Shown: piece after piece, positions 48,801 through 59,080 of the stretch
Numbering within the stretch: position 1 is the first letter of the stretch
How the letters are laid out: each line of letters begins with the position of its first letter
Assembly: GCF_021917145.1 (NCBI RefSeq)
Contig: NC_061073.1
Span: 2,314,673 to 2,378,672 of the forward strand
DNA: 64,000 nucleotides
Reading direction: 5' to 3'
Source of the DNA: Hypomesus transpacificus
Taxonomy: Eukaryota; Chordata; Actinopteri; Osmeriformes; Osmeridae
Program-made: the position numbers and the translations under genes
The notes under the pieces: generated by a model
The model's database searches: none
What the model saw: the letters and a program-made list of their open reading frames with translations, nothing else
What the model was told of the DNA's origin: nothing

Positions 48801-51800
48801 TTGCACACGCAATCTCTTCCCTGGAGCTACAGGAACACACACTTACCTACAGCAGGACGACACACACACACACACACACGGTGTCCGTGCTGACTGTGTG
48901 TGTGTGTGTTCCTGTAGCTCCAGGGAAGATCTGAAGGACAGGCACGTGTCATCTCCGTACCACCGGCGCTCCTACCAGCTCACACAGAACGACAGCCAGG
49001 ACGCCAGCGCAGAGCAGAGGTACCACACACACTCACACAACCACACACACACACACACACTCTCTCTTACAACCACACATACTCTCTTACAACCACACAC
49101 ACACACTCTCTCTTACAACCACACACACATACTCTCTTACAACCACACACACACACACACACACACGCAAACACTCTTACAAACACACACAAGCACATTG
49201 TCATACTTACCACACACTCAGAGACGCGCACTCAAATACAAACAGTCCACCATTCGATTCACGACACAAACGCTGATCTGTGTGTGTGTGTGTCCCAGTG
49301 ACCATGACGACGAGGTGGCCAGCCTGGCGTCGTCCTCGGGGAACTGTGGCGCTCGCTCGTCTCACAGACTTCCTGTGAAGGACTGGAAGACCTCCCCTCG
49401 CAGCTCACCCAAGCTGAAGAGGAAGAACAAGAAGGACGAGGGGTGGGTGGAGGGTCAGGGAGGAGCTCTGGGGGCGGGGGGGGCAGGGGGGGGTCGTGTG
49501 GGTGGGGTCGAGGGTCAGGGGAACGGGAAGTGGTCTCGGTGTTGGTCGTGTGATGACTGTTGTCTTCTCTCCTCAGGGAGGTGTGCCAGTCCAGACAACT
49601 GGACCACCATCAGGTAGGGATGGCTGTGTGTGTGTGCTCATCTCCCCCACAGCCCTCATGGAGATGGATATGCTCATGTGGTACTAACGTGTGTCTCCCC
49701 CCCCCCCCCCCCCCTTCCCTCAGGCGCTGGGCGGAGAGCTGCAGGAGGAGCTGCTGTTGCTGCTGCGCGGCCAGCAGAGGGAGCTAGCCGAGCTGCGTCT
49801 GGAGCTGCAGAGGCTGTCGGGTCACATGGAGAACAGCGTTGCCTCGCACGTGGACCACGCCCTGGCCAGCCAGCAGGAGCACCAGCGTATCCTCACCTGC
49901 TAGCCGCGCTAACAGCTAACACACTCACACCCCATCTACTACTCGTCGAGCACACCTGTTTCTCAGGATTAGCTGGTGGATCAGGTCACTAGTGTTGATC
50001 AGATGAAATAAGTGTGGTTGGAGTAAAAACCAACACCACCCACCAGGAACAGGGTTGGAGAGCTGGCACACCTGCCCCTAGCTGTACCCTGACCCAGCCG
50101 CTCTCCGTGTGACCCTTAACCTTTGACCCCAGAGCGAAGGCTGGAGCGTGTGGTGTTGGAGAACCAGAGCCGTAACCAGCAGCTTGAGGAGCAGCTGTCT
50201 CAGCAGCTAGCCCTCTCCCTGTCCTCCTCTTTCTCCTCCCTCTCCTCCTCCCTCTCCTCCCGCCTGGACAAGACCATCCGTGACGAGATGAGGAAGACCG
50301 TCCCTCAGAGTACGACTGCTTCCTGTCTGGCTTAGCCTTTAGCATGTTGGCATGCATGCTGTCTAATCTATCAGATGTGATGATTTACACTCTTTTTTTA
50401 TGATCTTTCCTTTCTCTACCAACCCTCACTCCTTCTCTTCGCCAACCCCCTTTCTCCCATATCTCCCTCCCCCTTTCTCCCATATCTCCCTCCCCCTTTC
50501 TCCCCCATCTCCCTCCCCCTTTCTCCCCCATCTCCCTCCCCCTTTCTCCCCCATCTCCCTCCCCCTTTCTCCCATATCTCCCTCCTCCTTTCTCCCCCAT
50601 CTCCCTCCTCCTTTCTCCCCCATCTCCCTCCCCCTTTCTCCCATATCTCCCTCCCCCATCTCCCTTTCTCCCATATCTCCCTCCCCCATCTCCCTTTCTC
50701 CCATATCTCCCTCCCCCATCTCCCTTTCTCCCATATCTCCCTCCCCCATCTCCCTTTCTCCCATATCTCCCTCCCCCATCTCCCTTTCTACCATATCTCC
50801 CTCCCCCTTTCTCCCCCATCTCCCTCCCCCTTTCTCCCATATCTCCCTCCCCCTTTCTCCCCCATCTCCCTCCCCCTTTCTCCCATATCCCCCTCCTCCT
50901 CTCCTCCCTTCCACCTCTGCTCTCCTCCTGCAGCCATCTCTAAGAGTCTGGAGCCGGTGACCGGTCAGCTCAGTAGCACCATAGCAGCCAAGCTGACCGC
51001 TGTGGAGGGAGCACTCAAGGACAACGTTAGCAAGGTGGTCAAGTCTAAGGTGGGCCGGCCGAATGATGGCGCATGAACACACACACGTGTATATACACAC
51101 ACACACACGTTCAAGCCTAAGAATGTACACACACAGAGCTTTGAATACTTACCTGATCATGTAACGTATGTAACAGACAGTCACGTGAAGTATCCTCCCC
51201 CTTTCCAGAACACGACAGATGCGATTGGCCGGGCAGCAGCAGAAGCCATGCAGGGCCCCATCCAGGCGGCCTATAAGGATGCTTTCCAGAGCATTGTACT
51301 TCCTGTGTTTGAGAAGGGCTGCCAGTCCATGTTCCAGCAGATCAACGACAGCTTCAAACAGGGAACACATGAATGTAAGATGGCTGAACAGGGGATGTTT
51401 GGCATCCAGGAGTGTGTGTTTGTCCTACTGACACCAGTGTGTGTGTGTGTGTCTTACTGACCCCTGTGTGTGTGTGCACGCGTGCTGTTCTACAGACATC
51501 CAGCAGCTGGAGAACCACGTTAAAAACAGGAAGTTGCGGGAGCAGGATGCGCGGGACCCTCTGATTGGTCAGCTGCAGCAGATGCTCGACGCCTTCCAGA
51601 AGTCGACAGACCAGCTGGCCAATACAGTGACGGCTAACGTCCGCTCTGAGGTCCAGCATCAGCTGCACATGAGCGTGGGAAAGTACGTCGCTTTTTGTGT
51701 GTGTAATATGTGGGGGGGTCAATCAGAACAATCAGGGGTTCCTAGAAGAGAATCCCTGAGTGCAGTGTGTGTGTGTGTGTGTGTGTGTCTGGGGGTGGTG

Positions 51801-52519
51801 CAGAAACAAACAATCTAATCCAGAGCTTAATATCCAACATGAATTCTATTGAACCCTTCAGTTAATATTGGATGCCTCTGGAGGTATAGATCTGTTTAGA
51901 GTAGGGATTCAGAGATAAAAACACAAGGGCTTCTGTCTAAAGCAAATGACTAATGTCCTTCTGATTTCGCTGCTCATTAAAGATGTAATCTGCTCATTAA
52001 AGATGTAATCTGCAGTTAGATCTGCAGTTAGTGAAACCACCAGCCCATTGTTTTTTCTCAGGCTTTGTTGAGTTTTGCAGATTGTGTTTGCTGATGGTGT
52101 TTGTGAGGTTAGTTCATCGGATCCTTCTTTTCTCTCCATCTGGTTCTCCTGCTTCTCCTCCCCAGCTTGCAGGAGTCCATCCTGACCCAGGTGCAGCGCA
52201 TCGTGAAGGGCGAGGTGGGGCAGGCCATGAAGGAGCAGCAGGCCGTGGTCACCTCGTCCATCATGCAGGCCATGAGGTCTGCTGCAGGGACGCCAGTTCC
52301 CTCTGCTCACCTGGACTTCCAGACCCAGCAGGCTGCCGTCCTCCAGCTGCTGCAGCAGGGCCAGCTCAACCAGGCCTTCCAGCAGGTACACACACACACA
52401 CACACCTTCATGCCACACACACACACCTTAATACCTTACGCACACACATCTCACATACACACACCCTTGCCTCCATTTCTCACACATAAACACCCTCTCC
52501 TCAATACCTCTTGCAGACA

Positions 52520-52550
<31 letters not shown>

Positions 52551-54697
52551 TGTCTCCTCAATAACACATACACACACACACCCTCTTCTCAATACCTCAC
52601 AGACACACACACACACTGACTGGTTCATGTGCGGTGACCCCCTCCCCCCCAGGCTCTGTCAGCCACAGACCTGAACCTGGTCCTGTACGTGTGTGAGACC
52701 ATCGACAGCCAGCAGGTGTTCGGCCAGGAACCTTGTCCCCTCATCCAGCCGGTCCTGCTGTCCCTGATACAGCAGCTGTCCTCCAACCTGGCAACCCGCA
52801 CAGAGCTCAAGATCAGGTAAACACCTGCACACACACACACACACACCCTGGAACACACACGTACGTAGGTACACATCCACTTACTCCTTGTCCGTCATTG
52901 TGATTGAAAGGATCGTAAAAAATTTATTAATTAATTAAATTAATTTACATTCATGAATATACAAAACAAGCTTGAAGATGATGCATTTATTAGCACCTGG
53001 AGAGAACTGAGACCCCAGCCATACTGCCACTTATCATGTCAGCACCACAAAGATGAATATATCCCACAGTGACAGCAGAGGCCACTAAAAACACTGCAGC
53101 CATCGTGCCTAAACAGGCAATCATGACCGATGCAATTAAATGAAGTTCAACAACTAGAATTAAAATATGAACACATTAAAAGATATGAACTGAATTGAAC
53201 TTTCCTGCTGGTCTACATAGACTCTAACTTGTGTGTTAAACTGAGAACAGCAAAATGTCATAGCAGCTATGTAGGACTATAACCTCCCAGCATGACAACT
53301 CAGCTAAAGACAGCTAGACAGTGAGTGTGAATGACTTTGTTACTGTAAATCACCCTCTGTGTCCTAATCTGTCCAAATGACGGACAGCCGTCCGATTTTA
53401 ATGAAGGAAAAATCTTGGATTAACACGACCTCTCTGGTAGCCCGCCCATCTCTGGCCCTCCTGGCCGCAGACGTCACCACAGCCTCCATCATCAGCGACC
53501 TGTGTGATTTCACTGTCCCCAGCGTCACACTAAACTGTGTTAGGCAGTTTGTCAAGCAGCTGTGATGCCCTGGCTGTCCACATGGGGGGGGGGGGGGAGG
53601 AGCATGAGGTAGGAGGGGGGGGGGGGGTGAGGAAGAGATGTGAATAGTGTGAGAATGTCCTCTCCTGCAGTTTTTTTTTCTTTCTTCTTCTTTACTGCCC
53701 TGAGCCCCGGCGCTCCAGCCCAGCTCCCTCTCTCTGCTGCTGACCGCCGAACAGCTGCCGCTCCGGCCCATCTGCTGGGATCTGGGCCCGCCGCCTGCAG
53801 CGGAGACCACACAGCTAGCAGGGGAGAGGCTGGGCGGGGGGAAAAGGCCCAGGGCTGCGTTTTGAACCGAGTCTCTCTCGCAGTATCTTTTTGCAGGGGT
53901 GCTTATGACGTGGCAGGAAGGATCCACACTCGTATTGATTTAGCAGCTACTCTGTTTGGGCCAACCCCCCCCCCCCCCCCCCCCCCCCCCTCTCTGTCTG
54001 GAAAGGGCATAGCTGCTTTGTGGCGGGGGAGACCTGATAGGGCTGAGGGGGAGGATAGGGGAGAACTGGAGAGGATGGGCGCTGAAATAGAAGTGAAAAG
54101 AGAAGGCGGGGGTAGAAGGGGCAGGATGGATGGAGATTATAGGGGGATGTTAAGAGAGGAGATCCATGCAAAAGGACGGCTATTAGTGATTGGCCGCTGG
54201 CCAGGTGAGCTGAGGAGATGATTGGCTGTTGGCCAGTTCAGCTAAAGAGCTTGTTTTTGGGCCCCAGAGGAAGAGAACTGGACAGAGCATGCTCGGCTCC
54301 ACTGCCCCGGTCGCCAGGGCGATACCTGGGCTTGGAGTGTGTGCGTGACGCTGGATGGTAGAGGTGCCCTAGAAACATGTCCCCAGATGTCCAACAAATG
54401 CGTAACAGGACTTTTGAGACCTCTAGGCTTCATCTGGGCAGGGTGATTGGAGTACTTGGAAATGGGTGTTCTCCATCTGTTCATGTGTTTACCCGTCTGT
54501 CTCCATCTCCTAGCTACCTGGAGGATGCGGTGATGAACCTGGACCACGGAGACCCCGTCACCAGGGACCACATGAGTACCGTCCTCTCCCAGGTCCGCCA
54601 GAAGCTGTTCCAGTTCCTGCAGCAGGACCCCCACAGCGCCCTGGGCAAGCGTGCCCGGCGCCTCATGATGATGCTGCAGGGCCTCGTCAACCACTAG
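39843..54697 (+). CDS. edc4: Enhancer of mRNA-decapping protein 4 (Ge-1/Hedls)
   Basis: Twenty-nine exons, all in phase, encode 1403 aa (human about 1401): 39843-39930, 40782-40929, 41149-41260, 41392-41491, 42750-42936, 43034-43181, 43405-43509, 43602-43711, 43819-43902, 44211-44306, 44487-44586, 46063-46243, 46696-46762, 46985-47076, 47244-47437, 47664-47743, 47938-48079, 48162-48679, 48918-49019, 49299-49442, 49577-49613, 49724-49886, 50133-50309, 50934-51049, 51209-51374, 51496-51682, 52166-52385, 52653-52816, 54514-54697. EDC4 is the P-body scaffold that couples DCP1 to DCP2 and promotes decapping. N-terminus IDIEGATQHLRDILKLDRP; a WD40 domain at about 100-430 (AKYDWEHKYYYGNLIAVSNS; ATASHDGYVKFWQIYIEG; LKMWCTVSWTCLQTIR); a Ser/Pro linker with SPDVISSASTALSQDIPEIA near 710; a basic SSPKLKRKNKKDE stretch; coiled coils; and the helical Ge-1 C-terminus (QQLLQQGQLNQAFQ; VRQKLFQFLQQDP). 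Several introns carry large minisatellites. The exon 20 donor is placed from the frame. Confidence 0.97.
40634..40713. repeat. 40-bp direct duplication in edc4 intron 1
   Basis: Two adjacent near-identical copies of a unit containing AGTCAGGGGATCCGTCTATC and CAACGTTTTCTTTCCG. Confidence 0.9.
42063..42263. repeat. Minisatellite CAGAGAGGCAGAGGCAGTG in edc4 intron 4
   Basis: About ten copies of a 19-bp unit, some missing 4 to 9 bases. Frames are open on both strands only because the unit lacks stop codons. Confidence 0.9.
43924..44178. repeat. 41-bp minisatellite in edc4 intron 9
   Basis: About six copies of a 41-bp unit (core CAGGACTGCTGTTCCTCACG, AGGCTTCGCTGAG) fill most of the 308-base intron between exons 9 and 10. 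No unit contains a stop codon in any plus-strand frame, so all three frames stay open. Confidence 0.92.
44985..45180 (+). mobile_element. Full-length tRNA-derived SINE
   Basis: The head has tRNA-like A and B boxes (GTGGCTGAGCGGTTAGGG; AGTTCGATTCCC). The body includes GGGCAAGGCACTTCACCCTA and the tail CTCTGGATAAGAGTGTCTGC then AATGACTAAATGTAAATG. ATGTGA flanks both sides (44979-44984 and 45181-45186), a likely target duplication. It lies in edc4 intron 11. Two other copies occur at 12913-13020 and 62926-63105. Confidence 0.93.
45431..46069. repeat. edc4: 37-bp minisatellite carrying repeated copies of the edc4 exon 12 acceptor
   Basis: Seventeen GTGTGCTGGTCCCAG/GTGCTGT junctions occur at an exact 37-bp spacing, from AG at 45469-45470 to AG at 46061-46062 (592 = 16 x 37). 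Each unit also contains TGACTGTGTTAACCC. The last junction is the true start of exon 12 (GTGCTGTACGTGATGG); the other 16 read GTGCTGTGA. The array immediately abuts the coding exon. Confidence 0.97.
46280..46565. repeat. C-rich minisatellite in edc4 intron 12
   Basis: About nine imperfect copies of a unit of about 32 bases: CACCACCTCCAAACTCCTTC followed by CTAACTCCCCCC. C-run lengths vary. Confidence 0.9.
49022..49190. repeat. (CA)n/(CT) compound repeat in edc4 intron 19
   Basis: Repeats of ACTCTCTTACAACCACACAC with CA runs of varying length, about five copies. Confidence 0.85.
50445..50905. repeat. Pyrimidine minisatellite in edc4 intron 23
   Basis: More than 15 copies of CATCTCCCTCCCCCTTTCTC-type units, almost purely C/T on the plus strand, running up to the acceptor of exon 24. 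It may act as an extended polypyrimidine tract. Confidence 0.93.
52817..54513. other. edc4: edc4 last intron (about 1.7 kb)
   Basis: No exon seen. It contains G runs (53585-53632) and a C run of about 28 bases at 53966-53990, where assembly is likely inexact. Confidence 0.6.
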
Positions 54698-56600
54698 CTT
54701 ATTCCTCTTGACTTTGGGCGTGGGATGATGATGATGACGTCGGTGTCGCTCCTCTCTCTCGCCCCCGCACCACCAGCTCCACCCAGCGGGACCCTGCATT
54801 TACAACCGTTTTAGTTTTTGGGGGGACGTGGACGGCGGTTTTGACCCTTCATGGACAACGTAGCCTGAAGGGCGTTTGTTTTGCGCTGGGGAGCATCCGG
54901 TTCAGCCTGGACTTTTTTCTTTTCTTTTTTTATCCGTTGTCTCTTGCCGTTTTGTTTTGGTCGCCAAGGAGGTCTCCAAATGGTTATCAAGCTTCGCCAT
55001 GGCGACCGTGGGCCTATTAGAAAGCGCCAGAAAACAAGATGGCTGTCTGTGATTCAGCTATCTCGCCCCTTCAGGAACATCTCCTTCTTACACACACACT
55101 CATACATATATATATATATACATAAGCATATATATAGCTTTTGTTTCTACAATCTTGTATTCTTGTTTGAAAACACTTTTGATGAAGTAGTAGAAAAGCT
55201 TCTAATAAATAAACTGATTCCTGTTATTGATTATTATGATCAGGACATCTTAGTCCCCATGCAGTTCCTCTCCCGGTCATTAGGGGGCGGTAGAGAGCAG
55301 TTAACCTGATAAGTTCCTTCAATTATTTTCCCCTGGCAGCTTTCCATGTATCTGTCCAGGTCTTGACACCACAGCACAGGAATACTTCAGTTCATACATG
55401 TTTATCTGTGTTGGGAGTCTGATTGGCATGCTGTTACAGTCTCTGTACGGACTCCAGCCTTCACCGCCGGATCTCCTGAGGAATGTTCTCGTCCCAGGGC
55501 CCAGCTACAGGCCAGAGGAACACATAGGTGGGGCTGGTTGGCAGCCAGGTTAGTTCATGGTTCAATTGATAAGGCTTGTAGGTCCCATCTAGCCCAGAGG
55601 TTGGAGTCAGTGCCTTATTGTTCTTCAGAAAGGTTGGTTGGTTTGTCGTCTTCCAGGTTGTCTGGTGTAGGAGTAGCGCCGTCAGATGTTGGTTAGGAAC
55701 AGAGGTTCTGTTGTGCCAGAATAGGTGGCTTGTCTCCGTGTTCTTTTTATACGTGGTTGGCAGCGTGTTTGACTAAGTGAACAACATCTTAGATGGCACA
55801 TGGAGTTGATTAAGGTGGCTTCAGGTTTGCAACCATGACTGGATTGGAGTCGACGGATCGGAGGAGCTGGACTGAAATGCTGTCCCATGCCTAGTTGCAG
55901 GCCACCTGGACGTTAGTCTAACATTGTTAATGGATCTACCAGAGCCCTCCAGTAGATCAGACCTGATTAGCCGAGAGCCGATCTCTGCTCGGCGTCACAG
56001 CTGGGGAGCGTGGAGGGGGTCGATTATGGATCAGCATGGAGCTGCTGTTTGTTGATCCCTTGGCTGAGCTCTGGCGTTCATGCATGAGGTGGACCAATAT
56101 CTCTTAAGGTTACCCATACCACACTGATGGACCATCGTCTTGTTTAGGTTAACTGATGTGAATGGGAGAGCCCGTGGGTGAGTAGGTTATCAGGGCTTAG
56201 CGCTCCAGAGGGAAGGCCCTAGATGGGTCTGGGAGGATGTGTGGGAAAAATTCAGATCCTTGTTTTTCCTTAAACTGGCAACTTCTGGAGCCGTATGACT
56301 GGTGGTTATAGCTGGATTCAACAGAGCCAGATTACAGAGACTGGTTGAATTCTCCTGTTTCTCTAGGTTAGTTTATTTTTTCGTCTTTTACTAATTTCAT
56401 TCTTCCGGGTTGAGTCAAACAACCACAGACCATGGGTAGCTTGCAGATCCGCTATACAGTTACACAGCATAACCTGTTTTCTTCTAGTTCTGAAAGATTG
56501 AGCTTCTGTTACGTGTTTTGTTCCCTGTGCTTGGATTGTTATGTTGTACATTTTACACTTTCTTTTACCCTAACCGTTTTTGGAATAAAAAAAAAAAAAA
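54698..56600 (+). other. edc4: edc4 3'UTR and downstream
   Basis: Overlapping AATAAA signals at 55204-55213 give the most likely 3' end, about 0.5 kb after the stop. A second AATAAA at 56584-56589 runs straight into a genomic A tract. Between them I recognise no gene. Confidence 0.5.
55204..55213 (+). terminator. edc4: Double polyadenylation signal AATAAATAAA (edc4)
   Basis: Two overlapping consensus hexamers, with a TTCCTGTTATTG-type T-rich element just downstream. Confidence 0.6.
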
Positions 56601-57107
56601 AAGACTTGTTCAATTCAGCACGTGTCTGTGTGGCTTGTTTTATAAGCGTGTGATGAGGACATGACTGAATGTTTTATTTCCATTCTCTCGTGGCCAGCGG
56701 GCTCCGTGGGTCTTCACCGCTGAGGGAAGAACTCGCGTGCACGTAATGAAGCACGTGGGCGTGCACCATACATAAGATGATGACCGCTTGTCAAGATGAA
56801 AGCCAACCGCGCTGTCGCCTTCAGTAGGCTACACATCAGCCTACATCTGATCGTAGCGTAGTCCGTGCAATACACGTGTCCTGTCCACCCTCCCTCGCGC
56901 CCACAGCGTAAGCGCACACACGCACTCACACACTGGAGTACGGCGTTCATCCCCCTCGTGAGCGTGGTAAGGAGTATCTCACCTACCTTCCATCGGACTG
57001 CTGAGCGGAGCAGGTAGCTCAAGCTGAACGGTAGCTTACTCAGCAAACGGATTCGGATATCTGGATACCCGGTTCCCTGGCTACACTGGGCAAGGCTCGC
57101 GCTCAGG

Positions 57108-57162
57108 ATGACCTCCTTCGTGAATTACGCATGTTTTCTGTTGCCTGTTGCTTTTCAGCTAA
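57108..57162 (+). CDS. nrn1l: Candidate first coding exon (signal peptide) of neuritin-like
   Basis: ATG opens 18 codons, MTSFVNYACFLLPVAFQL, ending in phase 1 at a perfect donor A/GTAAGT (57163-57168). The peptide is a hydrophobic signal-sequence core. In neuritin-family genes, which encode small GPI-anchored neuronal proteins, the first coding exon is likewise a short signal-peptide exon, and NRN1L is the next gene after EDC4 in human 16q22.1. The Cys-rich body exons (pattern C...F.GF..CL..LGD) are not visible to the end of the window, so the intron would exceed 6.8 kb. Sequence alone does not prove this; the call rests on position, length and phase. Confidence 0.4.
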
Positions 57163-58539
57163 GTAAGTACCAGCATGTCCGTACTCCCTTCTGCGATAAT
57201 AGTAGACACAATAACTGACTGCCTCCGACGTATAGCATGATATCGGAATTTTAATTTTTTACTCAAGTTAAAACTCTTGTATGTACTACACAAGTATTTG
57301 TCAACGTTATTTGGTCAACATTTTCCTGCCGAGTCTGTGGATTTTCTGGAAAGAGCGAACGAAATCATCGCTGTTGTATCTCAATATTTAATGGCAGTGA
57401 TGTAGTGAATGGTAGAGGATGTAATCTCGCTGATCCAAGTGATTAAACGGAGGTGGTCCCTATAGTTAACTTCGTTTCACACAGACGTGTTTCGTCTTCG
57501 GGGGTGCACACGCGCTACTGTCCGTCATTACCGTTTTTACGGTCAAATAAATATTTACGTTTTGGAAAATCGGAACGTGATGCATAATTCGCACGTGAAT
57601 GCCCTTATTAAGTTATTTAAAATTACTACTGCTCAACACCCTCCTCTCCCCTCCACTCTTCAGTTCTCTGTGCGGTTTTCGGTGCTGATGTAAGTGCCTT
57701 CCCCACGGGACGTTAAGAGGTAAACATGCCGATGAAAATAAATCATGAATGAACCGCATCTGTCCCCCAGCGGAGCCTCTGGAGGGTTGCCCGAGTGCGG
57801 CGTGATGTGTGGATGCGGTGCCCTCGGAGCCAGCGGAGCTCGGTTCAGTTTTTGTCCCAGCTGAGCATCCCCAGTCCCAGACACAGCTGCTCCTTTTCAA
57901 AATGAAACAAACTCATGAAACAGATGGAAACAAAGAGGTTCTTAAAATACTGGGCAGCGTGACGCAAGTGAGAATTAGAAAACGATGTGCAATGGTCTAT
58001 AACCTCACGGGTCTGATGCAGAGACACTGGACGGCATTCAGCCCTTTTCTCATTAGAAAACTGTGTGAGTGTGTGAGAGAGAGAAAGAAAGAGACCGATT
58101 TTGTGTTATGCCAGCACACAGTGAGTATAGGAAGCATTCTCTGTATAAAGACTATTTCTCAGGTCTGACCTGACAGTGGGTTTTAACTGCACATCTACAT
58201 ACTGTACAACAGTTCAAGACATTTTCGTCCTCATTAAAGCAGGGTTAGGCTCTTATCGGGGGATTGCTTCCCCTGTCCAGCCCCAGCACCACCACCACCC
58301 CCACATCCTCCATCCTCCACCACCCTCCAAGGATAAGCTGCCTGCTCACAGTCACATCATCTGGCCTCCTTCAACACCTCCCAATTATCTGAGGCAGCCA
58401 GTGTGGAACAGCCCTCTGCTGGGGAAGGTATTCTGGTCCTGTTTGTCTGTTAATCTGCTACTTCACAGGCTCAAGACTTTACACTTGTTAACGGTCCAGA
58501 AGGTAGGAAGGGGGAGGCAGCGGGAGAGGCTGTGTAGAA

Positions 58540-59080
58540 ACTGTGAAGGCTGTCGGGGAGGCAGGGGGAGCTTGAGGTTTGAGGCTATGAGAGAGGCTAT
58601 GGGGGAGGCTATGAGCGAGGCAGAGGTAGATGAGGTGTGAGGCTATGGGAGAGGCTATGAGAGAGGCAGAGGTAGATGAGGTGTGAGGCTATGGGAGAGG
58701 CTATGAGAGAGGCAGAGGTAGATGAGGTGTGAGGCTATGGGAGGCTATGAGAGAGGCAGAGTTATATGAGGTGTGAGGCTATGGGCGAGGCTATGAGAGA
58801 GGCTATGGGGGAGGCAGAGGTAGATGAGGTGTGAGGCTATGGGAGAGGCTCTGAGAGAGGCTATGGGAGAGGCTCTGAGAGAGGCTATGGGGGAGGCAGG
58901 GGTAGATAAGGTGTGAGGCTATGGGAGAGGCTCTGAGAGAGGCTATGGGGGAGGCAGGGGTAGATGAGGTGTGAGGCTATGGGAGAGGCTCTGAGAGAGG
59001 CTATGGGGGAGGCAGAGGTAGATGAGGTGTGAGCCTATCGGGAGGCTATGAGAGGGACTGTGGGGGAGGCTATGAAAAGG
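58540..59080. repeat. Minisatellite GAGGCTATGGGAGAGGC / AGGTAGATGAGGTGTGAGGC
   Basis: A higher-order array: short GAGGCTATG(A/G)GAGA units combine into blocks of about 45 to 75 bases ending GTAGATGAGGTGTGAG, with about eight blocks. Confidence 0.9.

Noticed and set aside
53640..54221. 193-codon frame in the last edc4 intron
   Set aside because: Crosses a C run of about 28 bases and G-rich low complexity, and resembles no family; exons 28 and 29 join in phase without it.
57487..58640. Short open frames in the presumed nrn1l intron
   Set aside because: No splice-compatible phase with the candidate signal exon and no Cys-rich neuritin pattern.
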